Origin: Psychrobacillus sp042945595 | GTDB taxonomy: Bacteria > Bacillota > Bacilli > Bacillales_A > Planococcaceae | Assembly (NCBI RefSeq): GCF_042945595.1 | Contig: NZ_CP168493.1 | Location: 558,001-622,000, forward strand | Reading direction: 5' to 3' | DNA length: 64,000 bases | In this document: positions 8,368 through 17,530 of the stretch, piece after piece | Layout: each line of letters opens with the position of its first letter | Position numbering within the stretch: the stretch's first letter is position 1 | Made by a program: the position numbers and the translations under genes | Notes under the pieces: model-generated | Databases searched by the model: none | Seen by the model: only the letters and a program-made list of their open reading frames with translations | Told to the model about the DNA's origin: nothing

Positions 8368-8892
8368 ATGAAAAAAATATGCATTTCTTTGGCATTCCTC
8401 TTCTCTTTTATAGTAATGCAAACAAGTGGAGTCGTATCCGCATCAGATACAGTTGATATTAAGATCCTTTCACCCGATGCAGTGGAAAATTATCCAGGTC
8501 TTGAAACGACAGTGCAAGTCGAAATTACCAATCTTTCGAACAAAGAACTGAAGAATACGATGGCTTACATTACAATGGCAGATATCGGGAAACATATGAC
8601 AGTAAATTTAGAGGACTACGGTGCAGATGTACCCGTTTTACTGGATACTTTAAAGCCACAGCAATCTGTGAAGGTCGAATTACCAATTCGTTTTGTGTAT
8701 ACAAGTAAATATAAGTTGTATGTAACCGTAAGTAGTGACGATGATCAACAAATTCATTCTAGTGAGTCAATTCCCGTTCATATTTTAGGAAATACGAAAA
8801 TTGATCCACTTATTGTGCAAATTGTATCGATCGCGATGCCAGTAATATTGCTCCTTTTGTTATTTTTCGTAAGAGCAAGAAAAAAACAATAA
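8368..8892 (+). CDS. Exported accessory protein, C-terminal anchor
   Basis: A 174-residue protein with an N-terminal signal peptide (cleavage near VSAS), a beta-rich extracellular part (KILSPDAVENYPGLETTVQV is typical of an Ig-like/NEW3-type fold) and one C-terminal membrane helix followed by RARKKQ. It is therefore probably displayed outside the membrane next to the ABC transporter. Start chosen at 8368, after AAAGGAGGAG; longer in-frame starts lie inside the permease gene. Exact function unknown; the operon suggests a transporter partner or ligand capture. Confidence 0.7.
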   Translation: MKKICISLAFLFSFIVMQTSGVVSASDTVDIKILSPDAVENYPGLETTVQVEITNLSNKELKNTMAYITMADIGKHMTVNLEDYGADVPVLLDTLKPQQSVKVELPIRFVYTSKYKLYVTVSSDDDQQIHSSESIPVHILGNTKIDPLIVQIVSIAMPVILLLLLFFVRARKKQ

Positions 8893-8958
8893 AGAAATTT
8901 GTCTGTCCTACCATTGTTCGATAACATATAGATAACCTTATTCGTGGGAGTGTTCATA

Positions 8959-9630
8959 TTGAGAAAAGTATTAATCATTGAAGATGAAGAAAGTATTACA
9001 GAGTTTCTGGAGTTAGAACTTAAACACGAAGGTTTTGATGTAACGGTTATCCATGATGGTAGAGATGGATTAGAAGCTGCGTTAATTCATCATTTTGACC
9101 TTATTCTTTTAGATTTAATGCTTCCTCACTTAAATGGAATAGAAGTTTGTAGAAGAATTCGAGTGGCGAAAGAAACACCGATTATCATGCTCACTGCAAG
9201 AGATAGCGTAATGGACCGTGTAATGGGTTTGGATGTTGGAGCAGACGATTATATGTCAAAGCCTTTTTCGATTGAAGAATTATTAGCAAGGATGCGAGTA
9301 ATTTTTCGCCGAAATGAACGACATGAAGAAGATATTGTGAAATATCTGAAATTCAAGGAAATTGAAGTCGATACTATTTCACGTACAGTTTTGAAAGGCA
9401 ATGAAGAGGTTCCTTTGACAAAGAGAGAATATGAACTTCTTTTAATGTTTTTACAAAATGTAAATCGTGTCCTTCCACGTGAATTAATTCTCGAGAAGAT
9501 ATGGGGATATGAAACAGAGGTAGAAACGAATGTGGTAGATGTGTATGTAAGGTATTTGCGAAACAAAATTAATATAGATGATGACAACTATATCCACTCT
9601 GTCCGTGGAGTAGGTTATGTGATGAAATGA
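8959..9630 (+). CDS. OmpR-family response regulator
   Basis: Receiver domain residues 1-115 carry IIEDEE near the N-terminus, phospho-acceptor Asp52 in LILLDLMLPHLNG and Lys in YMSKPF. A winged-helix DNA-binding domain follows, with VPLTKREYELL and the terminal VRYLRNKI...VRGVGYVMK. I prefer the TTG at 8959, 8 bases after GTGGGAG, over the GTG at 8944. It overlaps the kinase gene by 4 bases. YkoG-like by context with the PepSY gene; likely targets are the upstream ABC and PepSY genes. Confidence 0.9.
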   Translation: MRKVLIIEDEESITEFLELELKHEGFDVTVIHDGRDGLEAALIHHFDLILLDLMLPHLNGIEVCRRIRVAKETPIIMLTARDSVMDRVMGLDVGADDYMSKPFSIEELLARMRVIFRRNERHEEDIVKYLKFKEIEVDTISRTVLKGNEEVPLTKREYELLLMFLQNVNRVLPRELILEKIWGYETEVETNVVDVYVRYLRNKINIDDDNYIHSVRGVGYVMK

Positions 9631-10991
9631 TGAAAAAGTTAAAGCTAAAGTGGAAGATTGTTTTATGGGCAACTGCGTTTATGATCGGTTTGTTTGTTTC
9701 TTATAATATCTTGCAATATTTTGTGATAAACAGTTGGATGATTCATTATGAAGAACAATCTGTCGAAAAAAAGATGACAACTATTCAAAACTATTATTCC
9801 AATCAGAAACTATCTAGTCAGCTTATTAAGGAAAATGAAACGTTTGTTAAATCCATTAATGAGAAGTCGGAGACAATCCGTATATTGGATAAAGAGGGGC
9901 AAAGTATAATAGCAGTGAGTGAAGAAGAATTATTGCAAATTCCTTCACATTTGGTCCAAAATGAACAGTTTGAGTTGGTAAAATCGGATGATGACCGTCT
10001 TCTAATTTACCGAAAACCATTAGTCAGCACAAGTTTTGTAGGAACAATTGAAATAGTACGGAACATGGAGATTTTCGATGGTCTAATAAGTCAATTTGGC
10101 TTTGTTATGTTTTTGTCAGGGATTGGTGCAGTTTTCTTAAGTTTAATGGGGGCATTTTTTCTTTCCAAACAAATAGTTAGTCCAATTCAAGATATTTCCA
10201 AGACACTTGCCAGAATTAAAAAATTCGGTTTAGAAGAAAGAGTAAATGTACAGCCGACAAAAGACGAAATTTCTGAATTAGCAATCCACTTTAATGAGCT
10301 GATGGATCAATTAGAAACTTCTTTCAATCAGCAAAAACAATTTGTAGAAAATGCCTCCCATGAATTGAGGACCCCAATATCTGTTTTGAATGGAAACTTA
10401 ATGATGTTGAACAGATGGGGAAAAGACGACATGGAAGTGTTAAATAAATCATTAGCATCTTCCTTAAAAGAAGTAGATCGCATGGACAAATTGGTGAAGG
10501 ATTTATTAGAGCTATCTAGACTCGATTCTGAAAAAACAGTAGATATTGCGTTTCCTTTGATTAGTCCAAAAAAGATTATCGAAAAAGTTGTAAGCGATTT
10601 TGAAATTACTCATCCTGAATTTGATTTTTCTTTTCAATTATATGATGACACTCCTCTTGCAATAAGAGAGGGGCATTTAGAACAACTTCTTACTATCTTA
10701 ATCGATAATTCAATAAAATATTCCAAGGATGATAAAAGAGTGAACATATATTATCGTCAGCGGAAATTGAGTGTTCAAGACTTTGGAATCGGAATTTCAG
10801 AAGAGAATGTTCCCCACGTTACAGATCGATTTTATCGAGTGGAAAAGTCGCGCAATCGGAAAAAAGGTGGATATGGGATTGGTCTTTCTATTGCTCAAAA
10901 GTTGATGGACTCTTATAGAGGTAGTTTAGTGATTGAAAGTCAGTTAGATCATGGTACTACTGTTACACTTCAATTTCCAAGATCTCTCTGA
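9627..10991 (+). CDS. Sensor histidine kinase
   Basis: The 454-residue kinase has two membrane helices flanking an extracellular sensor of about 120 residues (helix 2 near 165-188). A HAMP domain (residues about 188-240) is followed by an H-box FVENASHELRTP with phospho-accepting His245, the N-box LLTILIDNSIKYSKDD and the G-box DFGIGISEENVPH...GYGIGLSIAQKL. It phosphorylates the regulator encoded just upstream. YkoH-like by architecture and neighbourhood. The signal is unknown. Confidence 0.9.
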   Translation: MMKKLKLKWKIVLWATAFMIGLFVSYNILQYFVINSWMIHYEEQSVEKKMTTIQNYYSNQKLSSQLIKENETFVKSINEKSETIRILDKEGQSIIAVSEEELLQIPSHLVQNEQFELVKSDDDRLLIYRKPLVSTSFVGTIEIVRNMEIFDGLISQFGFVMFLSGIGAVFLSLMGAFFLSKQIVSPIQDISKTLARIKKFGLEERVNVQPTKDEISELAIHFNELMDQLETSFNQQKQFVENASHELRTPISVLNGNLMMLNRWGKDDMEVLNKSLASSLKEVDRMDKLVKDLLELSRLDSEKTVDIAFPLISPKKIIEKVVSDFEITHPEFDFSFQLYDDTPLAIREGHLEQLLTILIDNSIKYSKDDKRVNIYYRQRKLSVQDFGIGISEENVPHVTDRFYRVEKSRNRKKGGYGIGLSIAQKLMDSYRGSLVIESQLDHGTTVTLQFPRSL

Positions 10992-11096
10992 ACAAATAAA
11001 TAACGCAAACTATTAGCAAAACTTTTAGTAGTCGAAGATAATTACCTAGTAAAGAATGTACAAGGGGTTACCAATTGAAATAGAAGGAGGTTCTAT

Positions 11097-12782
11097 ATGC
11101 GTATTAAAACAAGACTTATTCTTGTGACTTCAATTTTAGTATTTTCAATCATGGCTGTTGGCGGATTTAGTACATGGTCTTTATCTAAAATAGTCTCAAA
11201 GGATAATGACTTAAATAAACTGATGGAAATAAAAGTTATCTCTAAGCAAATTCAGTATCGACTTGCTGGTCTTTCTAATGATGAGCGAGCACTACTCTTG
11301 ACGGGTGACCAATCGTATGCAAAGCAAATGGAAGAAAAATCAAAGGATATTGAAAACGAACTTGATAAATTAAGTGGTTTTACAATTATATCTTCAGAGC
11401 AAACGACTATTAATGAGATGAAGAAAAACTACGAAGAATTTTGGAAGCAAAGTCAGTTAGTGATTCAAAATAGTGCAATCAATCCTAAGAAATCGGAAGA
11501 AATCCATTTTGGGGAAGGACGTAGAATTCGTAAAGATGTACTCGATCCTTCTTTTGAGAGTTTAATTGAACAATTAAATCAACAAACGAAAGAAGCAAGC
11601 TCTAGTTTGAAATTACAATCTAAATTAAGTCAAATAATTTTATTGGGAGTTTCTGTAGTAGCTACAGTAGTTGGACTCATTTTAGGCGTATTACTTTTAA
11701 AATCAATTTTAATGCCTTTACGCCAGTTGAAAGATCAGATGACTGATATTGCTAATGGTAACGGGGATTTAACTAAAACAATCCATGTGAAAAACATGGA
11801 CGAATTAGGGGAAGTTGCTACTTCGTTTAACCAATTTATTTCTTCGTTAAGAAAGATGATCACACATATTAGCTCTTCATCCGAACGAGCAGCAGAATCC
11901 TCGGAAGAATTTTCAGCTATTGCGGAACAATCCAAATTAACTTCCAATCAAATTGCAGAAAGTATACATAATATATCCATTAGCATGGACAATCAATCTA
12001 ATATTTTGAGCGAAAGTTCAATTGCAGTAGAGCATTCATTGCAAAGATTGAAAAGTATGACACTCCATACATCGGAAGTTTCAGAGGAAACGAATGAAGT
12101 TAGCATTCAAGCGGATAATGGAGAAAGGTCTGTAGAGGAGATGGTTTCTTCTATGGAAGTAATTCATCAATCGGTGGATGATACAGATAAAAGAATTATT
12201 TCACTTGCAGAAGATGCAGTGAAAATTGGTGAAATTACAACATTTATTGACGATATTGCAAATCAAACAAATCTCCTCGCTTTAAATGCAGCAATTGAAG
12301 CTGCTAGAGCAGGAGAGCATGGAAAAGGTTTTGCTGTTGTTGCCGAAGAAGTGCGAAAATTAGCTGAACAATCAAGTGGATCCACAAATGAAATCCGAGC
12401 ACTAATCACTCGTATTCAAGAGACAACAAATGCAACCGTTCAAACAATTGATAAGGTTAAACTAAACGTCAGTAGTGGAATCCAATTATCATCCGCTACA
12501 TCCGTTCAATTTAAAGAAATTATACAAGCCATCTCGCATGTATCCGGAAAAGTGCAAGAAATAGCTGCTGCAACAGAACAATTAACAGTTGATTTCACGA
12601 TGGTAACACAAAAGTATGATAAGGTTTCCTTACAATTCAAGGAAAACTCCGAAAGCACACATGAGGTGGCGGGAGCAACAGAAGAACAGCTCGCTTCCAT
12701 GGAAGAAATTCAAACTACTGCACAAACATTAACGACCGTTGCTGATTCGCTTAATGAGATGGTTCATCGCTTTAAAATATAA
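11097..12782 (+). CDS. Methyl-accepting chemotaxis protein
   Basis: A 561-residue transmembrane chemoreceptor: N-terminal helix, four-helix-bundle type periplasmic-side sensor (residues about 30-180, with LAGLSNDERALLLTGD typical of MCP four-helix sensors), second helix near 182-202, HAMP, then a long coiled-coil signalling domain whose tip is TNLLALNAAIEAARAGEHGKGFAVVAEEVRKLAEQS. It signals to CheA/CheW, none of which lie in this window. A GGAGG ribosome site is present. It forms its own unit. Confidence 0.92.
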   Translation: MRIKTRLILVTSILVFSIMAVGGFSTWSLSKIVSKDNDLNKLMEIKVISKQIQYRLAGLSNDERALLLTGDQSYAKQMEEKSKDIENELDKLSGFTIISSEQTTINEMKKNYEEFWKQSQLVIQNSAINPKKSEEIHFGEGRRIRKDVLDPSFESLIEQLNQQTKEASSSLKLQSKLSQIILLGVSVVATVVGLILGVLLLKSILMPLRQLKDQMTDIANGNGDLTKTIHVKNMDELGEVATSFNQFISSLRKMITHISSSSERAAESSEEFSAIAEQSKLTSNQIAESIHNISISMDNQSNILSESSIAVEHSLQRLKSMTLHTSEVSEETNEVSIQADNGERSVEEMVSSMEVIHQSVDDTDKRIISLAEDAVKIGEITTFIDDIANQTNLLALNAAIEAARAGEHGKGFAVVAEEVRKLAEQSSGSTNEIRALITRIQETTNATVQTIDKVKLNVSSGIQLSSATSVQFKEIIQAISHVSGKVQEIAAATEQLTVDFTMVTQKYDKVSLQFKENSESTHEVAGATEEQLASMEEIQTTAQTLTTVADSLNEMVHRFKI

Positions 12783-12788
12783 TTCATT

Positions 12789-12833
12789 CAACTTGAAACA
12801 GCAGGGAGTTCAAATTCCCAACTGTTTCAAGTT
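12789..12833 (+). terminator. Hairpin after chemoreceptor gene
   Basis: Long arms AACTTGAAACAG and CTGTTTCAAGTT with an inner GGGA/TCCC pair. It lacks a clear T-run, so it may act more as an mRNA end stabiliser. Confidence 0.5.
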
Positions 12834-13029
12834 AAGCCAATGGGGAGGTTACAAACTTTCTCGTGAAATTTGGGATTGATATTCATGATAGCTCGCTCCA
12901 TCCGAGGCGGATATTTGTAGGTAATTATTCATGGTATAATTTATTACATTTCCGACAGTAAGAACTTTCACCAAAGAATCGAATACACAAACAACTAACT
13001 TTTTGAAACAACACTTTTCAATAGGAAAA

Positions 13030-13506
13030 TAAAGAGGACTGATACTCGTTTTATTGGTATCAGTCCTCCTTCTTATTAGATTTCATAGATTGTAGTTTTA
13101 CAAAACGGAATATTTCTAAAAGAACCATATTTAAACTAACCCAAACTCCTCCAAAAACATAACCTCAATATCCTTTTCATAAATTTGTTATAAGAGCAAC
13201 TTTAAAATGCAGGCTCTTCAAATCGAAATGACTATTTTATTTATGGAAGTAATGATAAGGCCTGATGAATATGCAAATATAGTTGGAGCAGATGCATTAC
13301 ATGCGTTTTTTCCTACCGCTTTTAGAGCAATGGGGAAAGAAGCTATAGCTAGTGGAAGACAATTTCGTGTTTTCACTGTGAATGACGAAATGTATGCGAA
13401 TATGCTACAAGAAATTGGTATCCACAAAATTTTTACATTTTTTTGGAAGAATGTGCCAATTTTTCAACCGAAGAATCCAATAAATAGAGGTAAAGAAGCA
13501 TACTAA
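13030..13506. pseudogene. Collapsed relic copy of DedA-PAP2/GDPD locus
   Basis: Three pieces match the 2.85-5.43 kb locus in the same order and orientation. 13030-13163 matches the terminator and C-terminal coding end of the DedA-PAP2 gene (minus strand). 13171-13195 matches 4377-4401 upstream of the small basic gene. 13197-13506 matches the last third of the phosphodiesterase gene (from 5147). About 1.4 kb and 0.75 kb of the parent are missing between the pieces. The phosphodiesterase piece keeps an open frame through the conserved GADALHAFFPTAFRAMGK region, then a 2-base loss near 13436-13445 shifts its end. It lacks the catalytic N-terminus, so no active product is expected. Confidence 0.85.
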
Positions 13507-13885
13507 AATGTGTAGAGATGGCCAAATTTTTGGTTAAGGCTATTCATATTAGTATGTTTTTTTGTTCGTTATTTTAAAGAAGTTAGGAACTAAGTTTAGA
13601 ATTATAAAAATATTAATTATAAATAGATCCAAAAGTCTTGCTTTTTTTGCTATAATAAAGGTACTTATGTACGATGAATATAAAATAACGCGGACCATTT
13701 GTCACGCATAAAGTGAAAGAAGAGAAATGTATCGCTAATTTTGGTATCAAATAAATAACTTTTTTAGCTCAAATAATTTATTCATATACCCTAGAAATAT
13801 GGGGATTTACAGATATCTTGTGAGAATAAATAATTGGACGTTCTTAATTATGTAAAAAGCTTAACTATAAAGTGGGGGTAAAGAG
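13507..13885. other. Intergenic stretch before second chemoreceptor
   Basis: About 380 bp, AT-rich, with no supported gene. A TATAAT hexamer at 13651 lacks a convincing -35 partner. Otherwise nothing recognisable. Confidence 0.5.
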
Positions 13886-15412
13886 ATGTTAAAAGGAAAT
13901 GTTCTAATGGTACTATTGGCGGGTACTACAGTTGCAATATCGATTATTGTATTTGTTCTACATCAAGTGTTTGGGTTTTTAGCTGATTATCATTCCCTTT
14001 TGGGTGTTCAGCCTTATACAGGGGGAATAATTGCACTAATGTATGTGTTAATGGGGATTCCAATCATCTTATTGGTAATTTCTGTTTATTTATATTTAAA
14101 AAATAAAAGACATCCATTATTGCAGACGTTTATCACTTTAGCACTTACTTTTGGCTCCATTGCAATTATTGCAGGTGGAAATGGTCTTATCGAATATCAT
14201 TTCTCCATTTTTATGGTTCTAGCAGTGATCGCTTTTTTTGGTTCTATCAAACAAGTATTATTAAGTACAATAATATTTGCAACACATCATTTAGCAGGGT
14301 TCTTTTTATTTCCGCAGATATTGTGTGGATCTACGGAATATCGATTTTCCCTCTTGTTGATTCATGCTATATTTTTAATATTTGTTAGTGTGGCAAATAT
14401 CGCTTTAATTATTCAGAAAAATAATTTGGAAGTGGAAAAAGAAGGGGAACGTGAAAAAAACAATAATCTAAGAAAGAATTCTGTCATACATACTTTAATG
14501 ATGACAATCGAAAATTTACAGAACACATCCAAAGAAATAGCTGTGGGTTCAAGTGAATCGAATAGTGAAACAAAAAATATACAAAAATCTATCCAGATAC
14601 TGAGTCAAGCAATGGAAGAAGAAGTAAGAGATGCAGAAAGAAGCAAACATCAAATTGAAACATTGACTCTTGATTTAACACAAGTACGAAGCTTAGCTGA
14701 AGAAAGTAGGGACAAATCAAAGCATGTTTCTAAAAATGCCATGATTGGAAAAGGGTTAATGGAAGAAACTCAAATTCAGTTTCATAGAACACAAGAGATG
14801 GTAAATATTTTAGCGGATAGATTAGCTGTTTATCAAAATGAAGTAGAGGAAATAAGTACACTCGCTTCATCCATTACTAGTATTTCGGACCAAACAAAGC
14901 TACTATCTTTAAATGCTTCTATTGAAGCGGCAAGAGCAGGGGAATATGGAGCTGGATTTGCAGTTGTAGCAAACGAAGTCGGAAAGCTTGCTACACAATC
15001 AGAAGGTACTTCTTCAGAAATACAACAAGTGGTCTTGAAAATAAGTAATGATTCAGGAGTAATACTAAAAGATCTTGAAAAAGTGCTTAATGAACTTAAA
15101 ATTAGTAGAGATTATATGGATAAATCAGAACTGACATTTCATGAAATAACAGAGGAAACAATAGCTACAACCAAATATTTAAGCGATTCAGCTAAATATA
15201 TTGCTAAAGTAGATGAATCCTCTCAAGAGTTACTGACTAATATTCACCGAATCAATGAAGCATTAACAGTAAGTAAAGAAAATGTTCATCAAATTTCAGC
15301 GGCTACAGAAGGACAATTAGATTCCTTTGAAGCACTAGTAAACTTATCGGTTTCTTTGCAAAACCTATCAGAAGAAATAAGTAAAGTTAATCTGGATATG
15401 CAAGCAGATTAA
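13886..15412 (+). CDS. Multi-pass chemoreceptor (MCP)
   Basis: A 508-residue protein in which the first 190 residues hold about six membrane helices instead of an extracellular sensor (GGNGLIEYHFSIFMVLAVIA and ATHHLAGFFLF lie in the membrane part). A methyl-accepting signalling domain follows, tip TKLLSLNASIEAARAGEYGAGFAVVANEVGKLA. No HAMP domain is evident. Such receptors may sense membrane state, redox or small hydrophobic ligands; the conserved His residues in the membrane part could bind a cofactor, which is speculative. Its start follows GTGGGGGTAAAG. Confidence 0.85.
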   Translation: MLKGNVLMVLLAGTTVAISIIVFVLHQVFGFLADYHSLLGVQPYTGGIIALMYVLMGIPIILLVISVYLYLKNKRHPLLQTFITLALTFGSIAIIAGGNGLIEYHFSIFMVLAVIAFFGSIKQVLLSTIIFATHHLAGFFLFPQILCGSTEYRFSLLLIHAIFLIFVSVANIALIIQKNNLEVEKEGEREKNNNLRKNSVIHTLMMTIENLQNTSKEIAVGSSESNSETKNIQKSIQILSQAMEEEVRDAERSKHQIETLTLDLTQVRSLAEESRDKSKHVSKNAMIGKGLMEETQIQFHRTQEMVNILADRLAVYQNEVEEISTLASSITSISDQTKLLSLNASIEAARAGEYGAGFAVVANEVGKLATQSEGTSSEIQQVVLKISNDSGVILKDLEKVLNELKISRDYMDKSELTFHEITEETIATTKYLSDSAKYIAKVDESSQELLTNIHRINEALTVSKENVHQISAATEGQLDSFEALVNLSVSLQNLSEEISKVNLDMQAD

Positions 15413-15418
15413 CTAAAA

Positions 15419-15468
15419 GAGGATATCTCACTCGTCGATAATCAACTGACGGATGAGATATCCTGTAT
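15419..15468. terminator. Bidirectional terminator
   Basis: Long arms AGGATATCTCA and TGAGATATCCT with additional inner pairs, between the convergent chemoreceptor and siderophore permease genes. Confidence 0.8.
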
Positions 15469-16476
15469 TTATTTTTTTAACAATAAATACATAAAATAAG
15501 GAGCACCGATTAATGCAACCATCACTCCAGCAGGAATTCCATTTGGTTCAACAATATTTCGACCAATTGTATCTGCAAAAAGTAATAGCCAGCCGCCAAT
15601 TAATATAGCAATTGGTATAAACAATTGGTGTCTTGGACCAACTAATGATTTTGCAATATGCGGAGCCATTAATCCGATAAAAGCAATACCTCCCGTAACG
15701 GATACTGCGGATGCTGCAAGTGCAACAGCAGCAAGCAAGAGAGCGATTCTTTCTTTCTCAATAGATACCCCAACACCAACAGCTACAGGTTCACTTAATC
15801 CTAGAAGATTTAATTTATTTGCTTTATAAAAAGTGAAAGGGATAAGAACAATTAGCCATGGTAAAAGTGCTAATATAAATGGCCAATCGGAGCCCCAAAT
15901 GTTACCAACTAACCATTTTGCGATAAAATCTACTTTTTGACGCTCTGCTGATGAAATAAGCACAATCATCAAGCCGGATAATGCCATGGAAAAACCAATA
16001 CCGACAAGTATTAAGCGGACTGGCTGTAAGCCTACTTTTCGATTATAAGATAGGATATAAATAAAAAATGCAGTAAGTAAAGCTCCAAAAAACGCAACAA
16101 TAGGAAGCAAGTATACAAAAGAACCTGGCTGTATAGGGAAAAATAAGAAGAATAAAGCTATTGCAACTCCAGCTCCAGCATTTATCCCAATAATTCCTGG
16201 GTCAGCCAAATCATTGCGTGTAATGCCTTGTAAGATTGCACCCGATAGAGCCAATGCCATTCCTGCAAGAAATGTAATAATAATGCGTGGTAAGCGAACC
16301 GAAAATAAAACAAATTCTTCTTTAAATGTACCATTACCTAATATAGTCGGTAATAAGCGATCGAAAGATAAGGAAGAATAACCAATTCCGGCACTAATAA
16401 ATGCAGTTAAGACAATTAGTGCAAGTAAAATTAGTAGGAGTATACGTTGTTTTTTTAATAGCCGAGATTGGATCAT
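15469..16476 (-). CDS. fhuG: Siderophore ABC permease, FhuG-like
   Basis: A 335-residue FecCD-family permease with about nine membrane helices. Typical motifs: LPRIIITFLAGMALALSGAILQGITRNDLADPGIIGINAGAG near the N-terminus and GGIAFIGLMAPHIAKSLVGPRH, the loop that contacts the ATPase. It pairs with the permease encoded upstream (4-base overlap) to import ferric hydroxamate-type siderophores, by analogy with the adjacent FhuD-like binding protein. Last gene of the operon, ended by the 15.42-15.47 kb terminator. Confidence 0.88.
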   Translation of the reverse strand: MIQSRLLKKQRILLLILLALIVLTAFISAGIGYSSLSFDRLLPTILGNGTFKEEFVLFSVRLPRIIITFLAGMALALSGAILQGITRNDLADPGIIGINAGAGVAIALFFLFFPIQPGSFVYLLPIVAFFGALLTAFFIYILSYNRKVGLQPVRLILVGIGFSMALSGLMIVLISSAERQKVDFIAKWLVGNIWGSDWPFILALLPWLIVLIPFTFYKANKLNLLGLSEPVAVGVGVSIEKERIALLLAAVALAASAVSVTGGIAFIGLMAPHIAKSLVGPRHQLFIPIAILIGGWLLLFADTIGRNIVEPNGIPAGVMVALIGAPYFMYLLLKK

Positions 16477-17471
16477 TGGAATACACTTCCTCCTTTACGC
16501 ACAATGAGAAGGAAGAAAGGTAGTCCCATTATTGCAATGATCGCTGCAACGGGAGTTTCATAAGGAATGTTAATAGTACGTCCAAGTGTGTCAGCGATTA
16601 GCATCATAATAGCGCCTACAACAACTGACATTGGAATGATAAATCGATAATCAGTTCCAACAACAGCTCTGACGATATGGGGTACCATTAACCCAACGAA
16701 AGCCATATTACCGACAATTGCTACAGATGCTCCAGCTAGTAATATAACTACAATAAAAAGAATCATCTTAATTTGAGAGGTTTTCTGACCAAGTCCAACA
16801 GCAACCTCTTCATTTAAACTCAAAATAGTAAGCTGTCTAGAGAGTAACAGAGCAACAAATATACCAATACCGATAAAAGGACTAATAATTGCTAACTGCT
16901 TCCAAGAGGTGCCGATTAAACCACCTGCCGTCCACATGGAGACATCTTTTGAAACTTTAAAATAAATTCCAACACCATCCGCAATTGCATATAGAAAAGC
17001 AGATACAGCAGCTCCAGCAAGTACAATTCGTAATGGAGAGAAGCCTCCTTTTTTCGCAGCGCTAATGCTGAACACCATAATAGCTCCTACAGCGGCTCCA
17101 ATAAAGCACGCAATCGTAATGCCTAAATAGTTGGAAACAGGCAGAAGTGCAATCGTTATAGCAAGTGCAGCATTTGCTCCAGAAGTAAGTCCAAGTAAGC
17201 CTGGATCTGCCAAAGGATTGCGCGTTATTCCTTGCATAATAGCTCCTGATACAGCAAGTGCTGCACCAACGATAATTGCTGCGACTTCTCGTGGTAAACG
17301 AATTTCTCGAAGAATATTGATTTGATCATTTTTCAAATTTGAAAACATTGCTTGCCATAAATCCTGAATCGATGTTTGAGCTGCCCCAAATACCATAGCG
17401 ACGATAAACATAGCGAATAGTAAAACCAAACCGAAAATGAATTTTTTACTGAAATGTGCAGAAGTTTTCAT
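16473..17471 (-). CDS. fhuB: Siderophore ABC permease, FhuB-like
   Basis: A 332-residue FecCD-family permease. LPREVAAIIVGAALAVSGAIMQ and GNMAFVGLMVPHIVRAVVGTDYR are the expected family motifs. It is about the length of single-domain FhuB of Firmicutes, not the fused proteobacterial form. ATG preceded by AAAGGA. It follows the binding protein gene after a 59-bp gap containing a hairpin with a T-run, so it may be expressed less than the binding protein. Confidence 0.88.
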   Translation of the reverse strand: MKTSAHFSKKFIFGLVLLFAMFIVAMVFGAAQTSIQDLWQAMFSNLKNDQINILREIRLPREVAAIIVGAALAVSGAIMQGITRNPLADPGLLGLTSGANAALAITIALLPVSNYLGITIACFIGAAVGAIMVFSISAAKKGGFSPLRIVLAGAAVSAFLYAIADGVGIYFKVSKDVSMWTAGGLIGTSWKQLAIISPFIGIGIFVALLLSRQLTILSLNEEVAVGLGQKTSQIKMILFIVVILLAGASVAIVGNMAFVGLMVPHIVRAVVGTDYRFIIPMSVVVGAIMMLIADTLGRTINIPYETPVAAIIAIMGLPFFLLIVRKGGSVFQ

Positions 17472-17498
17472 ATTACGTTCCTTTCTTCATGAAGAAAA

Positions 17499-17521
17499 AG
17501 GAATTCTTCAATCGAATTCCT
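17499..17521 (-). terminator. Partial terminator inside siderophore operon
   Basis: On the minus strand, GGAATTC and GAATTCC arms are followed by CTTTTTCTTC, between the binding-protein and permease genes. A leaky terminator here would raise binding protein over permease. Confidence 0.5.
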
Positions 17522-17530
17522 CCTCAATCA

